In this document: in pieces, positions 12,538 through 29,162 of the stretch
Numbering within the stretch: position 1 is the first letter of the stretch
How the letters are laid out: each line of letters opens with the position of its first letter
Origin: Carex sylvatica
Lineage: Eukaryota; Streptophyta; Magnoliopsida; Poales; Cyperaceae
Assembly (NCBI GenBank): GCA_964058845.1
Contig: CAXKVR010000093.1
Coordinates: 310,001 to 374,000, forward strand
Reading direction: 5' to 3'
Length of the DNA: 64,000 bases
Program-made: the position numbers and the translations under genes
Notes under the pieces: generated by a model
The model's database searches: none
The model's input: only the letters and a program-made list of their open reading frames with translations
What the model was told of the DNA's origin: nothing

Positions 12538-12958
12538 GAGGAGGGTTCAAATGCCTTTATTTTTTGTGCCTTCATTGTACATCTATTTTTAAAAACTTTA
12601 ATAACTCAAAATTTAAATCTTAAAATTCAAAATAAAACCGTTGGATATGAACTATATCGTTTTATCTATGCACGTGTAAAAAATTATGGCATTTCAACTT
12701 TGTTTTGGTTGTCATCTTGAGCTTGTAAAAATGTATACTAATATGGATAATTTATAGACGTTGATTTTTCAACTTATTGATTCATATAAAAGTAAAATCA
12801 AAATGTGATAATTTTTTATGGGCACATAGAGAAAATAACATAGATCACATCTAACGGTTTTATTTTGATGTTTAAGTTTTAAACTTTGAGTTATTTTAAG
12901 TTTTTTAAAATAAAAATATGATGGAGGCATAAAAAATGGAGGCATTTAAACCCTTCTC
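12538..12958. mobile_element. Mutator-type MITE (family A)
   Basis: About 420 bp with inverted ends, left 'gaggagggttcaaatgcc', right 'ggcatttaaacccttctc'. It is flanked by a perfect 9-bp direct repeat 'attataaat', the target duplication length expected for Mutator-like elements. Bases on either side rejoin into the flank sequence seen uninterrupted near 18830, which confirms it as an insertion into an already duplicated segment. Relatives are at 19186-19600, 19636-20058 and 39499-39909. Confidence 0.8.
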
Positions 12959-13113
12959 ATTATAAATTTATCATTATAAGATGAAAATGACAATTATGAA
13001 TTTCACTTCCTAACTCATAAGGTTTACATTGAAATAGTCATATGGGTCCACTGATTGCTTCAAATAATTTTCCTTGCATATAGTAATATTATATATTATA
13101 GGCATATAGTAAT

Positions 13114-13521
13114 TGAGCATGGTGAAAATGGTTCATGTCTTTTCGCACCTCAATTGTACCTCACATCCTTATATATTATTAAAGTTCAAACATTAGATTC
13201 AAACTTCTCAATATGATCTACATATTAAAAATATGCTTCGTGATCAAATTTTATAGTTTTTTTGAAAGTTTTTTACTACTTTTTAGATAGGAACAAAATC
13301 ATTATTTTTCAGAAGATTCTAAACCATCCGAAAACATTGATTTTGTTCCTATCAAAAAATTTAACCAATTTTCCAAAAAAAATATAAATTTTGGTTTCCT
13401 AACACATTATAATATAAAGATCATGTTGGTGGTTTAGATCAAATATTTGGACTTTGAAATGAGGACAAAAATGTGAGGCATGATTGAGACATGAAAGACA
13501 TGAGAAATTTAAACCCTACTC
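13114..13521. mobile_element. Small foldback element
   Basis: Inverted ends: left 'gagcatggtgaaaatggttc', right reverse complement begins 'gagtagggtttaaatttctc', both followed by 'atgtctt'. Flanks read 'atagtaatt' and 'aaagtaatt' (8 of 9 identical), suggesting a target duplication. The interior also contains the 'gatctacatattaaaaatatgctt' type core shared by many foldbacks in this window. No coding capacity. Confidence 0.6.
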
Positions 13522-14431
13522 AAAGTAATTATCGCAAAACAAAATTTATAGTGTACATCATTTGAGAATTAAGTAGATAAAATAATCATTCAATAAAATG
13601 CTTAACTCAGGTGTCGCCACTAATGGAGAGAATTATCAAGAATTAAGGTAGACATTACCGGATTGGATAATTGCTTAAGTTTGTAACTTTGTATGAGATG
13701 AAAAATAGTTGAAGAAGTATATGTAGAGGTATTATTCAAGAGTTTTTCTTATAATTATCTGATCGAGTAACAAGTGCAAAATAGATTTTACTTGTACTTT
13801 TACCTATTTAGATAATAAAAAAAATTTACTAGTATCTGTATCCGTAACTGATAAGTACAAAAAAAAAAAAAAATCTCATATGTACCCGTCTTCTCAAATA
13901 CGGTGCGGGTCGGGTAAACGGATAAAAGGATACCATTGACACCTCTATTCAGGAGTCTTTTTTATTGATTGGATGAAATGGTGAAAAAATAATTGTAAGA
14001 TAATTAATTATAGATGTATATTGAGGAGTCTTTTTTATAAATTGGGGGTGGTCCAGAGATAGAGAGAGAGAGATATAGAGAGAGCTCAGGCGCTATGGAA
14101 CTCAATTATACTATAATAGTAAACTATCCATTGATTCGTTCAGCCATTACATATGACACACATATACATGTTCAAACAAACATAATTATAATATATATAT
14201 ATATAGTTTGCTTGTAACAATAATTTTGCAATCAGACAGATACAATTCGGCTAAGATTGTCTTCTCCATCACTACACGCCATTTCAATGCGTCGATCCAT
14301 CTTAGCCTTCTTTTTTATTTAATTTGACAGGCGCTTAATTAAGTAATTAATTAACACACATTAATTCAGAGATAACACATACAAGCTCAAATCATATTTC
14401 AAATTTGATGCATATAATGAATTAATGTAAT
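13522..14431. other. Intergenic, no gene seen
   Basis: AT-rich sequence. About 13780-13950 resembles the end of a hAT-like repeat ('gcgggtcgggtaaacggat' followed by 'gacacctct'). Two copies of 'aggagtcttttttat' occur near 13951 and 14025. The stretch 14090-14431 probably includes the 3' untranslated region of the metallothionein gene. Nothing else is recognisable. Confidence 0.5.
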
Positions 14432-15493
14432 TCATTTGTGGCATCCGCATGAGCTGCAGCTGCAGTTGGAGCCGCACTTGCAATCGTTCTCTGCCGCTTC
14501 CTCAGCTGCCATCTCAAATCCTCCAAATTCACTGTAATCCATTTAATTTGTTTTCACCATCAACTAACTTAATTTATTTAACCAAAAAATTTATATGTAA
14601 AGGTCTTAATTTCTTCCACACTCATGTATGTGTGTGTAAAGAAAATTAGTTTAGTGAGCAAAGAAAATAACATAAATTTATGGGTTATTTTTTTCAAATT
14701 AATTAAAACAAAATAGAAATAATTATTATCTATTACCTCTTAGCAGGAGCAAATCCAATGATCATAGTTTGTGTGGTGGTGATCTTCTCATCCAAGTCTG
14801 GGTACCTCTTCCTGCATATCATATCACCCCGAATTCTAACTTAATTCTTACTTCCGTAGTAGATATAATTAATATATAGAGAGAGAATGTGTGTGTGTTG
14901 GACTACGTTACTAAAGCGAGTGTTTTTATTTTACATGTTTATCTTCAATTTTAAAGTTTAAAACGTCAATTCGAACCGTTCAAGTTGATCTTCATATTAA
15001 TTGTGCTTCGAGACTCAATTTTATATTTTTTAAAAAAAATTTACTATTTTTTTTAGAATTTGTGATTTTACTGTTTTGTTAAGTCACCGTTGGATCAACA
15101 ATTTTGTAAAATACTTAATAAATAGTAAAAAAATTCAGAAAAATTTAGGAGTAAGTCTCCAAGCACATATTACTGTGGAGAACAAGATGAACAGTTCGGA
15201 TCGACCGTTTGAATTTTGAAAAATCAAATTTGAACCGTATGTATTTCGGCCCATATACATTCGAATGCACATTAGTCACTCTATATATATATATATTCTA
15301 TATGTATGTGTGTGTGAAGCATATGTGCAATCTTAATTTTTTACAGGAGAGAAGAAAAAAGATGTCATAATTTTCCTTGGTATGCGTTTGTGTGGATAAA
15401 ATAAAATAAAATATAATAAACAAACCCGCATTTGCAGCTGGAGCCGCAGGAGCAGCTGCTTCCACAACTACAGCTTCCATTGCCACAAGACAT
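14432..15493 (-). CDS. Type 1 metallothionein
   Basis: Small cysteine-rich protein that binds Zn and Cu and buffers metals and oxidative stress, normally cytosolic. Exons on the minus strand: 15493-15426, 14811-14737 and 14531-14432, giving 80 codons plus TGA. The N-terminal domain carries three Cys-X-Cys pairs (residues 8/10, 14/16, 20/22) plus Cys3, followed by KRYPDLDEK. A Cys-free linker of about 42 residues separates it from the C-terminal domain with CKC, CSC and CGC (65/67, 71/73, 76/78) ending in His-Lys. There is no CC or CXXC near the start, so it fits type 1 better than type 2. The linker TQTMIIGFAPAK is typical of the family. Intron 1 holds a foldback element. Splice sites are canonical and the frame is continuous. 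Type assignment is by motif only. Confidence 0.88.
14890..15297. mobile_element. Foldback element in metallothionein intron 1
   Basis: Contains 'ttaagtcaccgttggatcaa', 'acttaataaatagtaaaaaa' and 'gaacaagatgaacagttcgg', all shared with the foldbacks at 16634-17047, 36069-36495, 41035-41860 and 42311-42760. The right edge is 'cattagtcactcta' running into a (TA)n tract. The left arm is degenerate. Confidence 0.65.
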
Positions 15494-15570
15494 GATTTGT
15501 CAAGAAGAAATTGGTTAATTGTTTGGTTTATTGTACAAGAAGTTGGGAAAACTAGAGTAGACTATGCTTG

Positions 15571-15577
15571 TATTTAT
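15571..15577 (-). promoter_or_regulatory. TATA box of the metallothionein gene
   Basis: On the minus strand the sequence reads TATAAATA about 80 bp upstream of the ATG at 15493, an ideal spacing for a plant TATA box with a leader of roughly 50 bases. Confidence 0.7.
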
Positions 15578-15624
15578 AGGCAGAAATGAAAAAAAGAAGA
15601 TAAAGGTAGGCGGAACATCACCGT

Positions 15625-15632
15625 CCACGTGT
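15625..15632 (-). promoter_or_regulatory. G-box / ABRE-like element
   Basis: CACGTG within 'ccacgtgtcgc' lies about 55 bp upstream of the TATA box. This palindromic core binds plant bZIP and bHLH factors and, in this context, resembles an ABA-responsive element. A nearby 'gcgcgtgg' (15644-15651) may be a weaker relative. Function is inferred from motif and position. Confidence 0.45.
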
Positions 15633-15639
15633 CGCTATC

Positions 15640-16616
15640 CTGTGCGCGTGGTCCAGGACAAAAACTCAACTGCTCATCCAAGACAAAAAAAATTCAATTA
15701 TTGTACCAATTATCAAATAAACAAATACAAACAAACTGACAAACATAGTGACAAAATGCAAGACATAGGGATCAGATAAATAAATAAATATTATTGCAGC
15801 ATCCAACAAATGGTTGGATATTTTTTATTTTTTTAATAAAAATTGGAGATCAATTAAGCCACCTAATTATTATTTTTATATATAAAAATAGGTATTTTCA
15901 CCTGTTTTATTAAAAAATAATTAATAATTGTCTACAAAAACTGATACTGATTCAGAACTAGAAGTAGAAGCAGGAGGAGGTAGCAGCCCAAGCCACACCT
16001 TCTTATTTAATATCTTGTTATTACAACAAAACAAAGAATTTTTTCATCTGAACTTAAGATATTATATGCATTTGCCAGACCAGTAATTGTTTTGATTTTA
16101 ATAAAATGTAAAAGTTACAAACAACTTCTTAATTAATTTCCCTTTACTCAAGACCCAGCTAAATAGCAATTAAATTTTACTTCATCCAATTGGCAACAAT
16201 TTTCTAACTTGTAATTTTCCAAGTTGCTGTCTTAAGTAATCATATAAGATTAACAAAAAAAATTAACGTTAAACAGAAACCACAAACCTAATTAATCTAG
16301 GTCAATATTGAAGATTTAATAATTAGTGACGAAATTTGTATACTTCAATTTAATTTGGCCTAACTTGATCTATTCTTTGGATACATGTAACTTTGATCAT
16401 ATTTTGTGGTATTTTTTAAAATACATGATGTAGTTAATTCATTATTATTTTCATTTATTTGCTGCAATTAGAATATATAAATTAATTGTCATTTGTGTGT
16501 GATACATATCCATATCCATCTAATTATAGTTAAGTTTAATGGATAAATATAGGTTACAAAAAAAATGAACATATTGAATGAAGTTATATTGAAGTTGTAT
16601 TAGAATTGCCCCCATC
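15640..16616. other. Intergenic, no gene seen
   Basis: AT-rich sequence upstream of the metallothionein promoter with no exon-like stretch, repeat array or recognisable element. Confidence 0.5.
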
Positions 16617-16633
16617 ATATATATATATATATA

Positions 16634-17047
16634 GTAAGTCTACCATACATTGCAATGCATAGGCACCTCTATGCATTGGACTATAAATCACGGATTCAAA
16701 GTCCAAATGACCGATCCAAACCGTTCATCTTGTTCTCCATATTAATATGTGCTTGGTGACCAAATTTTATATTTTTTGGAATTTGTTTACTATTTATTAA
16801 GTCACTTTGAAAATTACTGATCCAACGGTGCCTTTTGATTTTACTGTAACCGTTGGATCAGCGATTTTCAATGTGGCTTAATAAATAGTAAAAAAATTCC
16901 AAAAAATGTAAAATTTGATCTCCAAGCACATATTAATATGGAGAACAAGATGAACGGTTTGGATCGGTCATTTGGACTTTGAATATGGTGATTTATAGTC
17001 CAATGCATAGAGGTGCCTATGCATTGCAATGTATAGTAGACTTACTC
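16634..17047. mobile_element. Foldback element in a (TA)n tract
   Basis: Long near-perfect inverted ends of more than 50 bp: left 'agtaagtctaccatacattg', right 'caatgtatagtagacttact'. Inner arms carry 'cattgcaatgcataggcac', 'ctccatattaatatgtgctt' and 'gatccaacggtg'. Both outer borders are (TA)n runs (16617-16633 and 17049-17074), suggesting insertion into a microsatellite. No coding capacity. Confidence 0.8.
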
Positions 17048-17074
17048 ATTATATATATATATATATATATATAT

Positions 17075-18100
17075 CTCTGTGTATATGTTCCTAATTTTTG
17101 CAGATGTGTAGCATTACCATCATACCATAATAATAATTAAAATGATTCCTCCAGCCATGCGCATGCAGCATCATTTAATATATTCGGATGTCAAATATAT
17201 ATATATTTTTATAAGGTTGTTTGCTCTAACAGCCATCCAACAATTTGTATTATATAATGTTATAGTACGAATATTTTTTGTCATTTATAATTAATGCGTT
17301 CACACAACTTTGATTCGTCAAATATATTAATATTTTACAAATTGTGTATAAGGCTTTCTACTTAATATGATTTTTTTTTTAATTCGCATATAATTTATAA
17401 TTAATTTAATTCATCAATTTATATATAGAATTTATAAAAAATATATATATCAAGGTCCCAGGCTCCCAGTCTAGTGTCCTCAAAATCCCCCAAAACCAAG
17501 AGTGATCCCCTTAAGACTTGATCGGCGTTGGAGCTCGGCTCTTGTATACATTATGCGCTAGAAGTCGGTGACTGTTATAGTTGAGGAATTTCAGGGGGAT
17601 TGAAGTTGGGAGACTTTTATCACATCCAATTAATTTGTCAATGTAATGTTTCAGTAAGATGATGTTGTGTTATTAATTAATTTTAAAATAAATATACTTA
17701 TTCCTATCCAATTAAGCTGAGTGCCACTGCCACTGGCCACTGGTGTTGCTTTCCTTTATTCCATCCTCTTAGCCTTAGCTTTTCTTTTCGTATTATCCTT
17801 TTCTCTTCTTTCAAGGTTTGGGCCCCCCTTCTTTTCTGACAAGATGCCTCTTGTTTGAATAGCACCGCACCAATTTTCTCTGTTGTCAGTTAGTACTTAC
17901 TATATAACACAGCAATCTTTTTCTTTTTCTTTTATTGGAAACCTGTAGGCGTAATCTATTGATGATCAAAAAAGGTCTCACAGAAGTACATAATAAACTC
18001 GAAAGTAAATTCGAGTAAATATAAAGGTATATGCAAAAAGAAAAGAAAAAAAAAAACAACAACAACATGCTACTAGAGAAACATACGAAAAAAAAAACTC
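17075..18100. other. Intergenic, no gene seen
   Basis: AT-rich with one more GC-balanced stretch at 17450-17600 that has no sustained reading frame. Nothing recognised. Confidence 0.45.
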
Positions 18101-18217
18101 CTAAAATTAGCAGAATAGAAACAACTTTTTACTCTCATGAAACATTGGTACATATCCCATGTTTTGCTCTACTGGTTTCAATTTTTTGTCAATATCTGTA
18201 ACAACTTGGGATATTTA

Positions 18218-18510
18218 AAGGCCCAATTGTATTGCTCTCAACTTTTCTAAGGCCCAATTATGTGTTGCTTTCAACTCTTATAAGGCCCAGTTACATTGCT
18301 CGCAACTTTTCTAAGGCCCAATTATGTGTTGCTTTCAACTCTTATAAGGCCCAGTTATATTGCTCGCAATTTTTCTAAGACTCAATTGTGTTGCTTTCAA
18401 CTTTTATAAGGCCCAGTTACATTGCTCGCAACTTTTCTAAGGCCCAATTGTGTTGCTTTCAACTTTTATAAGGCCCAGTTACATTGCTCGCAACTTTTCT
18501 AAGGCCCAAC
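18218..18510. repeat. Tandem repeat, about 60-64 bp unit
   Basis: About five units alternating 'aaggcccaattgtgttgctt' and 'aaggcccagttacattgctc', each followed by 'caacttttct' or similar. Each unit is itself a dimer of a roughly 30-bp motif. The homologous positions at 3650-3690 and 12270-12340 hold only two or three half-units, so the array expanded in this copy. Confidence 0.8.
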
Positions 18511-19185
18511 TTGGGAAGATGTCGTGTTCGTGTAAGTAGGTATACTAAATCATTGAATTTTTCCATGGAAAGAAAAGGTCTTCTTAAAGCATTTAATATT
18601 TTGTTGAGATAATAAATCATTGATTTTTGTATACGAGTATATCACATATATATCCTGAATGCTGACTATTGGAGACTTCATTGAATTTTTTCATGCAAAG
18701 AAAATGTCTTCTTAAAGTATTTCATATATTTTGAGATAATAAATCATTGATTTTTGTTATATGAGTGCAGACTATTGGAGATTCGCATGCAGTTGCAACA
18801 AACAGCTGTCATTTTCAAACTGGACCTAAGTAAGCAATCAGTTATCAATTTGTAATTATTATATGATGAAGATGACAATTATGAAATTCATTTCCTACAT
18901 TGATTGCTTCAAATAGTTTTCCTCTTGCAAATTGTACTTGGATATATTAAGCTTATACTAATTATAGCAAAACATAATAATTTCTAATGTGCAACTATTA
19001 GCTCTTTTTATATGATAATTATTGCCAATGGGTAATTATGGAATATAAAGAAAAAAGTTATAGCTAACTGAAAGAAAATTAAAGTTCGAATTGTAATATT
19101 AAAACTAGGGAAAATAATTAACTGTTACGTACAACAACTATATATACAATATCGTTAATTTCTTTAAACACAATAACTTTAGAGA

Positions 19186-19600
19186 ATGGAGGGTTAAAAT
19201 GCTTTCATATTTTATACCTCTTCATTTTATATATTCCTAATAAAAAAAAAATCAATAAAACGAAAAAATTTATTAGATGTGATATATATATATATATATT
19301 TCTAAATTAAGACGAGAAAAGTTATGGTGATTATCTATCAAGTGTTGAGAACTTGTTTTCTATTATTGATAATATTATATGCTCTCAAATCAATCAAAAT
19401 GAAGTCAAAATATCATAATATTTTATAATATTTAATGAGTACATGGGAAAAGTGCATAAATCACATCTTAATTTTACGTTCATATATATTAATTTGAGTT
19501 TCATGGTACATGGGAAAAAGAAATCATCTTAGGCTTGAGATGTTTAAGTTTAAAAAATGGAGCATCATAGAGGTAATGAAAAGTTAAAAACATTTAATTG
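19186..19600. mobile_element. Degenerate family A MITE
   Basis: Left end 'ggagggttaaaatgctttc' and right region 'gtaatgaaaagttaaaaac' resemble the ends of the element at 12538-12958, but with more mismatches. The target duplication is not clear. It lies just beside another family A member. Confidence 0.5.
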
Positions 19601-19635
19601 AAGACTCCCACTAAAATAATTTTAGATTGAAATAT

Positions 19636-20058
19636 GAGGAGAATTCAAATGCCTTCATTTTTTATGTCTTCACAATACCTTCATTTTCATAAATGTTAAT
19701 AAATCAAAATTTAAATCATAAACTTCAAAATAAAACCGTCAGATGTGTTCTATATTATTTTCTTTATGTGTTCACAAAAAAAATATCACATTTTGATTTT
19801 ATTTTTATGTGAATCAATTATTTGAAAAACCAATGTTTATAAATTATCCACATTAGTATGTTTTTACAAGCTCTTGCTAACAACCAAAACAAAGTTGAAA
19901 TGTCATAATTTTTTTACACGTGCATAGATAAAATAATGTAGATCATATCCAATGATTTTATTTGGACTTTTAAGTTTTAAATTTTGAGTTAATAAAGTTC
20001 TTAAAAAATAAAGGCATGACAAAGACACAAAAAATGAAGACATCTGAACCCTTCTCCT
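19636..20058. mobile_element. Mutator-type MITE (family A)
   Basis: Left end 'gaggagaattcaaatgcctt', right end 'gacatctgaacccttctcc'. Interior matches 12538-12958, including 'aataaaaccgt' near the left and 'ttttaagttttaaattttga' near the right. Flanks share 'tgaaatat', consistent with an 8-9 bp target duplication. No coding capacity. Confidence 0.7.
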
Positions 20059-20850
20059 GAAATATAATATTACAACAACAATAATTAATTAATAATAATT
20101 ATTATTCTTATAATTGTAATTATAAGATGGCAACTGTGACCACGACAATAACAATATTTTCTAATATTATTTTCTTGTAAAAAGAATATATATTTTTCCT
20201 ATAATAATAATAACAACAAATAATTATTAATAATATAGTCATCTTGTCGGATGATACCCCACTAAAATATGAATGGTCTCAGCCTACGAATCATTAATCC
20301 TTGTCATGTTGTTTTAAATGATGTCAACAATTAAATATATATTTGCAATCAAAAGTTCTCTAATTTCAAATTAAGCACTGAGAAGTGACCCATTTTATTA
20401 TTGCTATCCTCCTCAACCTAAAAAGTGAATAATATACTAAGATATAAGATCTATTAATTAATACGCAATGAATAGATTTCCATGAGACCACTAGCCCCAT
20501 TTATCCAAAACTTGTAATAATTTTCACAAAGCACCTTTCTAGGCTTAATCTCTTCTCCAGTTATGTTCCCTAAATGGATTTTTTTTTTCCATTTTCTTGA
20601 TGTTATTCATGAGAGCTAAAAAAAAATTAAAAATATTTTATTTTATTTTAGGTGGAAAATGGTAAATTGTTAAATGGGTAATTGGGTATAGGCCAACTTG
20701 TAGAGGAAAACTAAAGTCTGGTTAAATCAGTTATCATATGATATAATAGTATTGGTTCTTGAGTGAGATAAGTTTAAAAAAAATATATTATTATGTAATT
20801 TGAATTAATTGTAATACTTTGTTGCAGTTCTATGAGTAGATTTTGCTTCC

Positions 20851-23800
20851 AAACCTTATAATGAAAAGAGATGAGACACCATAAAAGATCACCTCCTCTG
20901 CACCACCGATTTTTTGTGGTAACAAAAATTGTTAAATTTTTATACAATGTGACCTCCTCTCTCTTCCTTTCCTTCTTCTCCCTCTCGATTTTTTCAGTTT
21001 TGAAACAAGTAACTTTCTTCGGTCAGCTCCGGTCACATCCTCGCTCTCCTTCCCTCTCCTTATTACCTCCCTTTAATGAAGTCGTTCTGAAGCACGTCCT
21101 AAAAATAATAATTTTATTTGACAGTGAATAAGTAGCTAGCTGTATCATATTCTTGTTGCTTTGAAATCTAGATTAATTCAACACAAGTTGAAGGTAAAAT
21201 ATATTTTTTTAAAAGGACGTCTCCATTCCGGTAGGAACGGAGAGGATGAAGACCCTGTATTTAGTTAGACCTAGTAGGTCAACTAGTGGAGTGTGATGCT
21301 TGTGCCATACTGCCAACTGACGTCTCCAAAAAAGATGAATAATCTAATTAAGGACCATAATTCCATTTGCCATTTGGCCTTTAATTTAGGGGTATATATA
21401 AAAGCAAAGGCATGTTGGTGGAAGTATAGTATTCCAAATGCCACATCATGCATGAGTTCATAAATAATAATCTTTCATCCCATATCCTTGGAGATATGTT
21501 TCTTCAAAGGGAAAAATATCAGATATTCGAGTACTGAATTTAATAAAAAAATATTCAACAATATATATTTTAGAGTGATACATATATGTAGTTTTCATTA
21601 ATCAAATATTTCATCATTAGGTTAGCAAATTATATAATTTTACTAAAAAAAAAATCTACATATGAAATTTACAACATTTTTTTAACTATAATATGGTGCT
21701 TAGCCATCCTTGGTCCCCCCCCCCCCCCCTTTAAATCCCCTTTGTTTCTTTTGGTTAATTAAAAAATAATGATTATTTATCATTTATTCATAAAACTATT
21801 ACTTCACTGTTTTTCAAGTGATTTTAATATTGGAGGGCTCTTGCCTAAATTTAAAAAGAAATTCATAGTCAACAGGGCCATACATGTCTAATTAATCAAT
21901 TTTGTGTGATGCTCTATGAATTACTTATATATAACTAATTATACTAAAAGTATTTGATATTTCTACGCAATTTTGGGCCATCCTTTTTTATTTGTGGGTC
22001 ACAATAAGTTATTAATAGTTTCATGCAATATAAGAAAAGGCCAAATCTGATTATGTAGGAGAGGTGTCCATTAATTGAAGAAATTTTGAATTTTTAAAAA
22101 ATAGGAAAAATGTAAAGAGAACTTTTGCATAAAAATGTATGAAAAATGAGAAACAATTAAAGGCACAACCCGGCCCAATTATCTCCTTATCTGAAAGACT
22201 CTAATAACTGAAATTTAAAAACAACTAATTTTGATCTAATTCATGGTTGCATTATCGTGGATGAGAATCAACCCTTTCAAATCCATATAGCTGCTGCAAG
22301 ATGACATCAATGGTTTCAAAGTTGCGGCTTTAGTTTGCACCTACTTTTGAGGGGTAATTTACACAAAAATAGAGAAAAGTTAAAAGAAAAATAAGTGACA
22401 ACCATTGTTAGAGGAAAGCGGGGTTTATCTTAAATTCGTTTCACAATTTGTGTGTGTCGCTTTAATATTCATGTGCGCCGCTTCATTATTCATACAGATA
22501 AGCACGCACAAATATCAAAGCGGTACCAATTTTTGTAGAACGAAGAGTAAACAGTTGCCTACTCTTGAATTTCAAATGCCAATACAAACACCATATAAAT
22601 ATGGGCTGATGTTTTACCAGGGCAAAAAGTTACTTACTTCTGAACATGTTTGCCTACTCTGATTAATATTTTGAGAACCCCCATATTTCAAATAGGTTTC
22701 AAAATGATTTTTGACACGACCAGCGGTCTAATATAGACTGATTGGCACCTCTAACTTTCATAAACAAACATAAATTAAGTAGCTCTCCTCTTGATCAGTT
22801 TCTTCAAAAAGAAATAGAATAGAATAAAAATGGAGCTATACATTGTTTGGGGTCTAGATTCCCATAATGAGAACTAGAGAGAAGATTCTAATGTGGAATC
22901 CATTATCAGCTCACAATTGAATTCGTAAGAGATTCTTTTAGAGGTTCTTTTTTCATTTCGTGATCAATGACTCGGCACCAATTCATGATACAAAAGGCAA
23001 AAATAATTAAAAAGAATCACAATTCAAATTGGGTATAAAAGGGGAAGAAGCATCTCACTTTGAACTTAAATCTTCTATAGTAAGGTAGTCTACTATTTGC
23101 CATAATCTCACTTAGTTTGCTTCTTCCTCTTTCTGGATTTCTTTTATAACCTTTGAATAATTGCATTGGCCAATTCTATTTTGAGGGTAATAATTAATAT
23201 TTTGACACTTGTTACTTGATATATTTTTATTTTTGAAAGAAAAATAATCTGTCTATTTACTGCATGTTTACTCTTAATTAATTGTTATTTGGAAGCCTTC
23301 ATTTTTTATTAAGAAAAAATAATTAGTTTATGACATGATTGAAAAATACCCATTTTTTTCTCATCCGTATGAGAAAAAAAAATAGTTAGAGCGGAAATTT
23401 CAAGTTCTAGTTTTATTAAATTTTGAAATTCATTTAACATTTTTATATAGATTTAATTTGAATTTTTACATTTAATCGACAAAAAAATTCAGATATTTTT
23501 CTGCTTATATCAGTCCCCCATAAATTGCATTAGGTGGTTCATTGTCTTTATTTATTTTATTTCCAGATTGAGATAGCGCGCATTAATTTACGCAGCTGTG
23601 TTTGCTCTGAACTCACATTTCTGGTAAGAAAAATTATTTTTACTATTTTTAGGGGTTGCCTAGATATTTATTTATTTCTAGCGTACCTTGCATAAATATT
23701 TATAACTACCACCCACTATATATTGTCTGACTATCAAGTAGACTTTTTTGTCACTGTCTCTTTTTACAATTTAGTACCTGTTCTACAACAAATTACCAAG

Positions 23801-23876
23801 GAATATCTCCAATTTGTATAAACATCACCAAACATAATATTTTTTTTAATAAGCATCTCCATCTCCAATTATAATC

Positions 23877-23878
<2 letters not shown>
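20851..23878. other. Intergenic, no gene seen
   Basis: No exon structure or known domain. Two open stretches of 85-86 codons (20871-21131 and 22405-22662) lack homology that I can recognise and any gene-like context. A run of 15 C lies at 21715-21729. The last few hundred bases are presumably the distal promoter of the glutamate dehydrogenase gene. Confidence 0.5.

Positions 23879-23907
<29 letters not shown>
23879..23907. repeat. Poly-C tract of 29 bases
   Basis: An uninterrupted run of C followed by an (AC)n-rich stretch, about 95 bp upstream of the probable TATA box of the glutamate dehydrogenase gene. On the other strand it is poly-G. Exact length is uncertain because homopolymers are error-prone in assemblies. 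Confidence 0.85.
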
Positions 23908-24002
23908 GACACACACACCCACTGGTAACACACACATTAAATTCTTTTTTAAGTTATCTGCTGCTTGTATGGAAATCTCTGGCTGGTGCAAATCAGTTTG
24001 CT

Positions 24003-24010
24003 TATATATA
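24003..24010 (+). promoter_or_regulatory. Probable TATA box of GDH
   Basis: TATATATA about 80 bp before the ATG at 24089, followed by a leader with 'gagattgagaaagctagaga'. Position suits a core promoter. Confidence 0.55.
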
Positions 24011-24076
24011 TTCATGACCTTTCAATCCTTGAATCTGCAGTGAGATTGAGAAAGCTAGAGAGATAAATATCCTTGA

Positions 24077-28611
<4,535 letters not shown>

Positions 28612-29160
28612 ATCAGCAATTTACCAATATACCCTTACTACTAATTAAATATCTCATTTTCCTATGCATGATTGGCATATGAAATATTATGTTTTTTTTT
28701 GTGGTGATGTGTTTTATATATCTTGCAAGAGAAGATGTGGATTTTATTTTTATTTTTAGGCATGGATTAATAAGTTCTCTTGTTTCTTTTGGAGATGAGT
28801 GATTTGTGTGGTGAACCACTTGGTTTACCCCTTAATTATGTATCAAAATCTTAATTACATGGATTTATTAATATTGATGGGGTGATTTATGGAATATATT
28901 AATTAATATTGATGGGGTTTTGTAGGTTAAATTAGATAAGCATATTAATGTGAGTTGTAATTTTTAAAGGTAAAAAAGAAATGATGTGAACTTGTTTGTT
29001 GGTCACTCAGTTCTCCAACAAAAAGAAAAAGGAGAGAAAAAACAAAATATTTGAAAGAATAAAAGAAAAAAAATAGGAAGAAAATTGTCAAATAGGTAAC
29101 CAGCTCAGACGTTATCTATTATAAATAAGTCCATTTTTATAACATGTCCAACTATAAAGC
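28612..29160. other. GDH 3' region and intergenic sequence
   Basis: The first 300 bases after the stop probably include the GDH 3' untranslated region. 'attaatattgatggggt' is repeated at 28869-28918. No gene seen. Confidence 0.4.
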
Positions 29161-29162
29161 TC

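Larger units (their letters stand above)
18100..20850. repeat. Third copy of the BCAT 3' flank, without BCAT exons
   Basis: Bases 18130-18240 match 12208-12290; 18530-18790 match 3790-3960 and 12350-12490; 18800-18900 match 12490-12530 joined to 12960-13030; 20540-20850 match 4045-4280 ('ggcttaatctcttctccag', 'ccattttcttgatgtt', 'tataatagtatt'). The copy is expanded by a tandem array (18218-18510) and two MITEs (19186-19600, 19636-20058). No aminotransferase exon is seen before it, so either only the flank was copied or the gene part was deleted. Confidence 0.7.

Noticed and set aside
20871..21131. 86-codon open frame beside the third flank copy
   Set aside because: Low-complexity CT-rich sequence with no domain.
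22405..22662. 85-codon open frame
   Set aside because: Composition and text resemble the 'gcttcaagattcgtgctg' type repeats seen at 35600-35800 rather than a gene.
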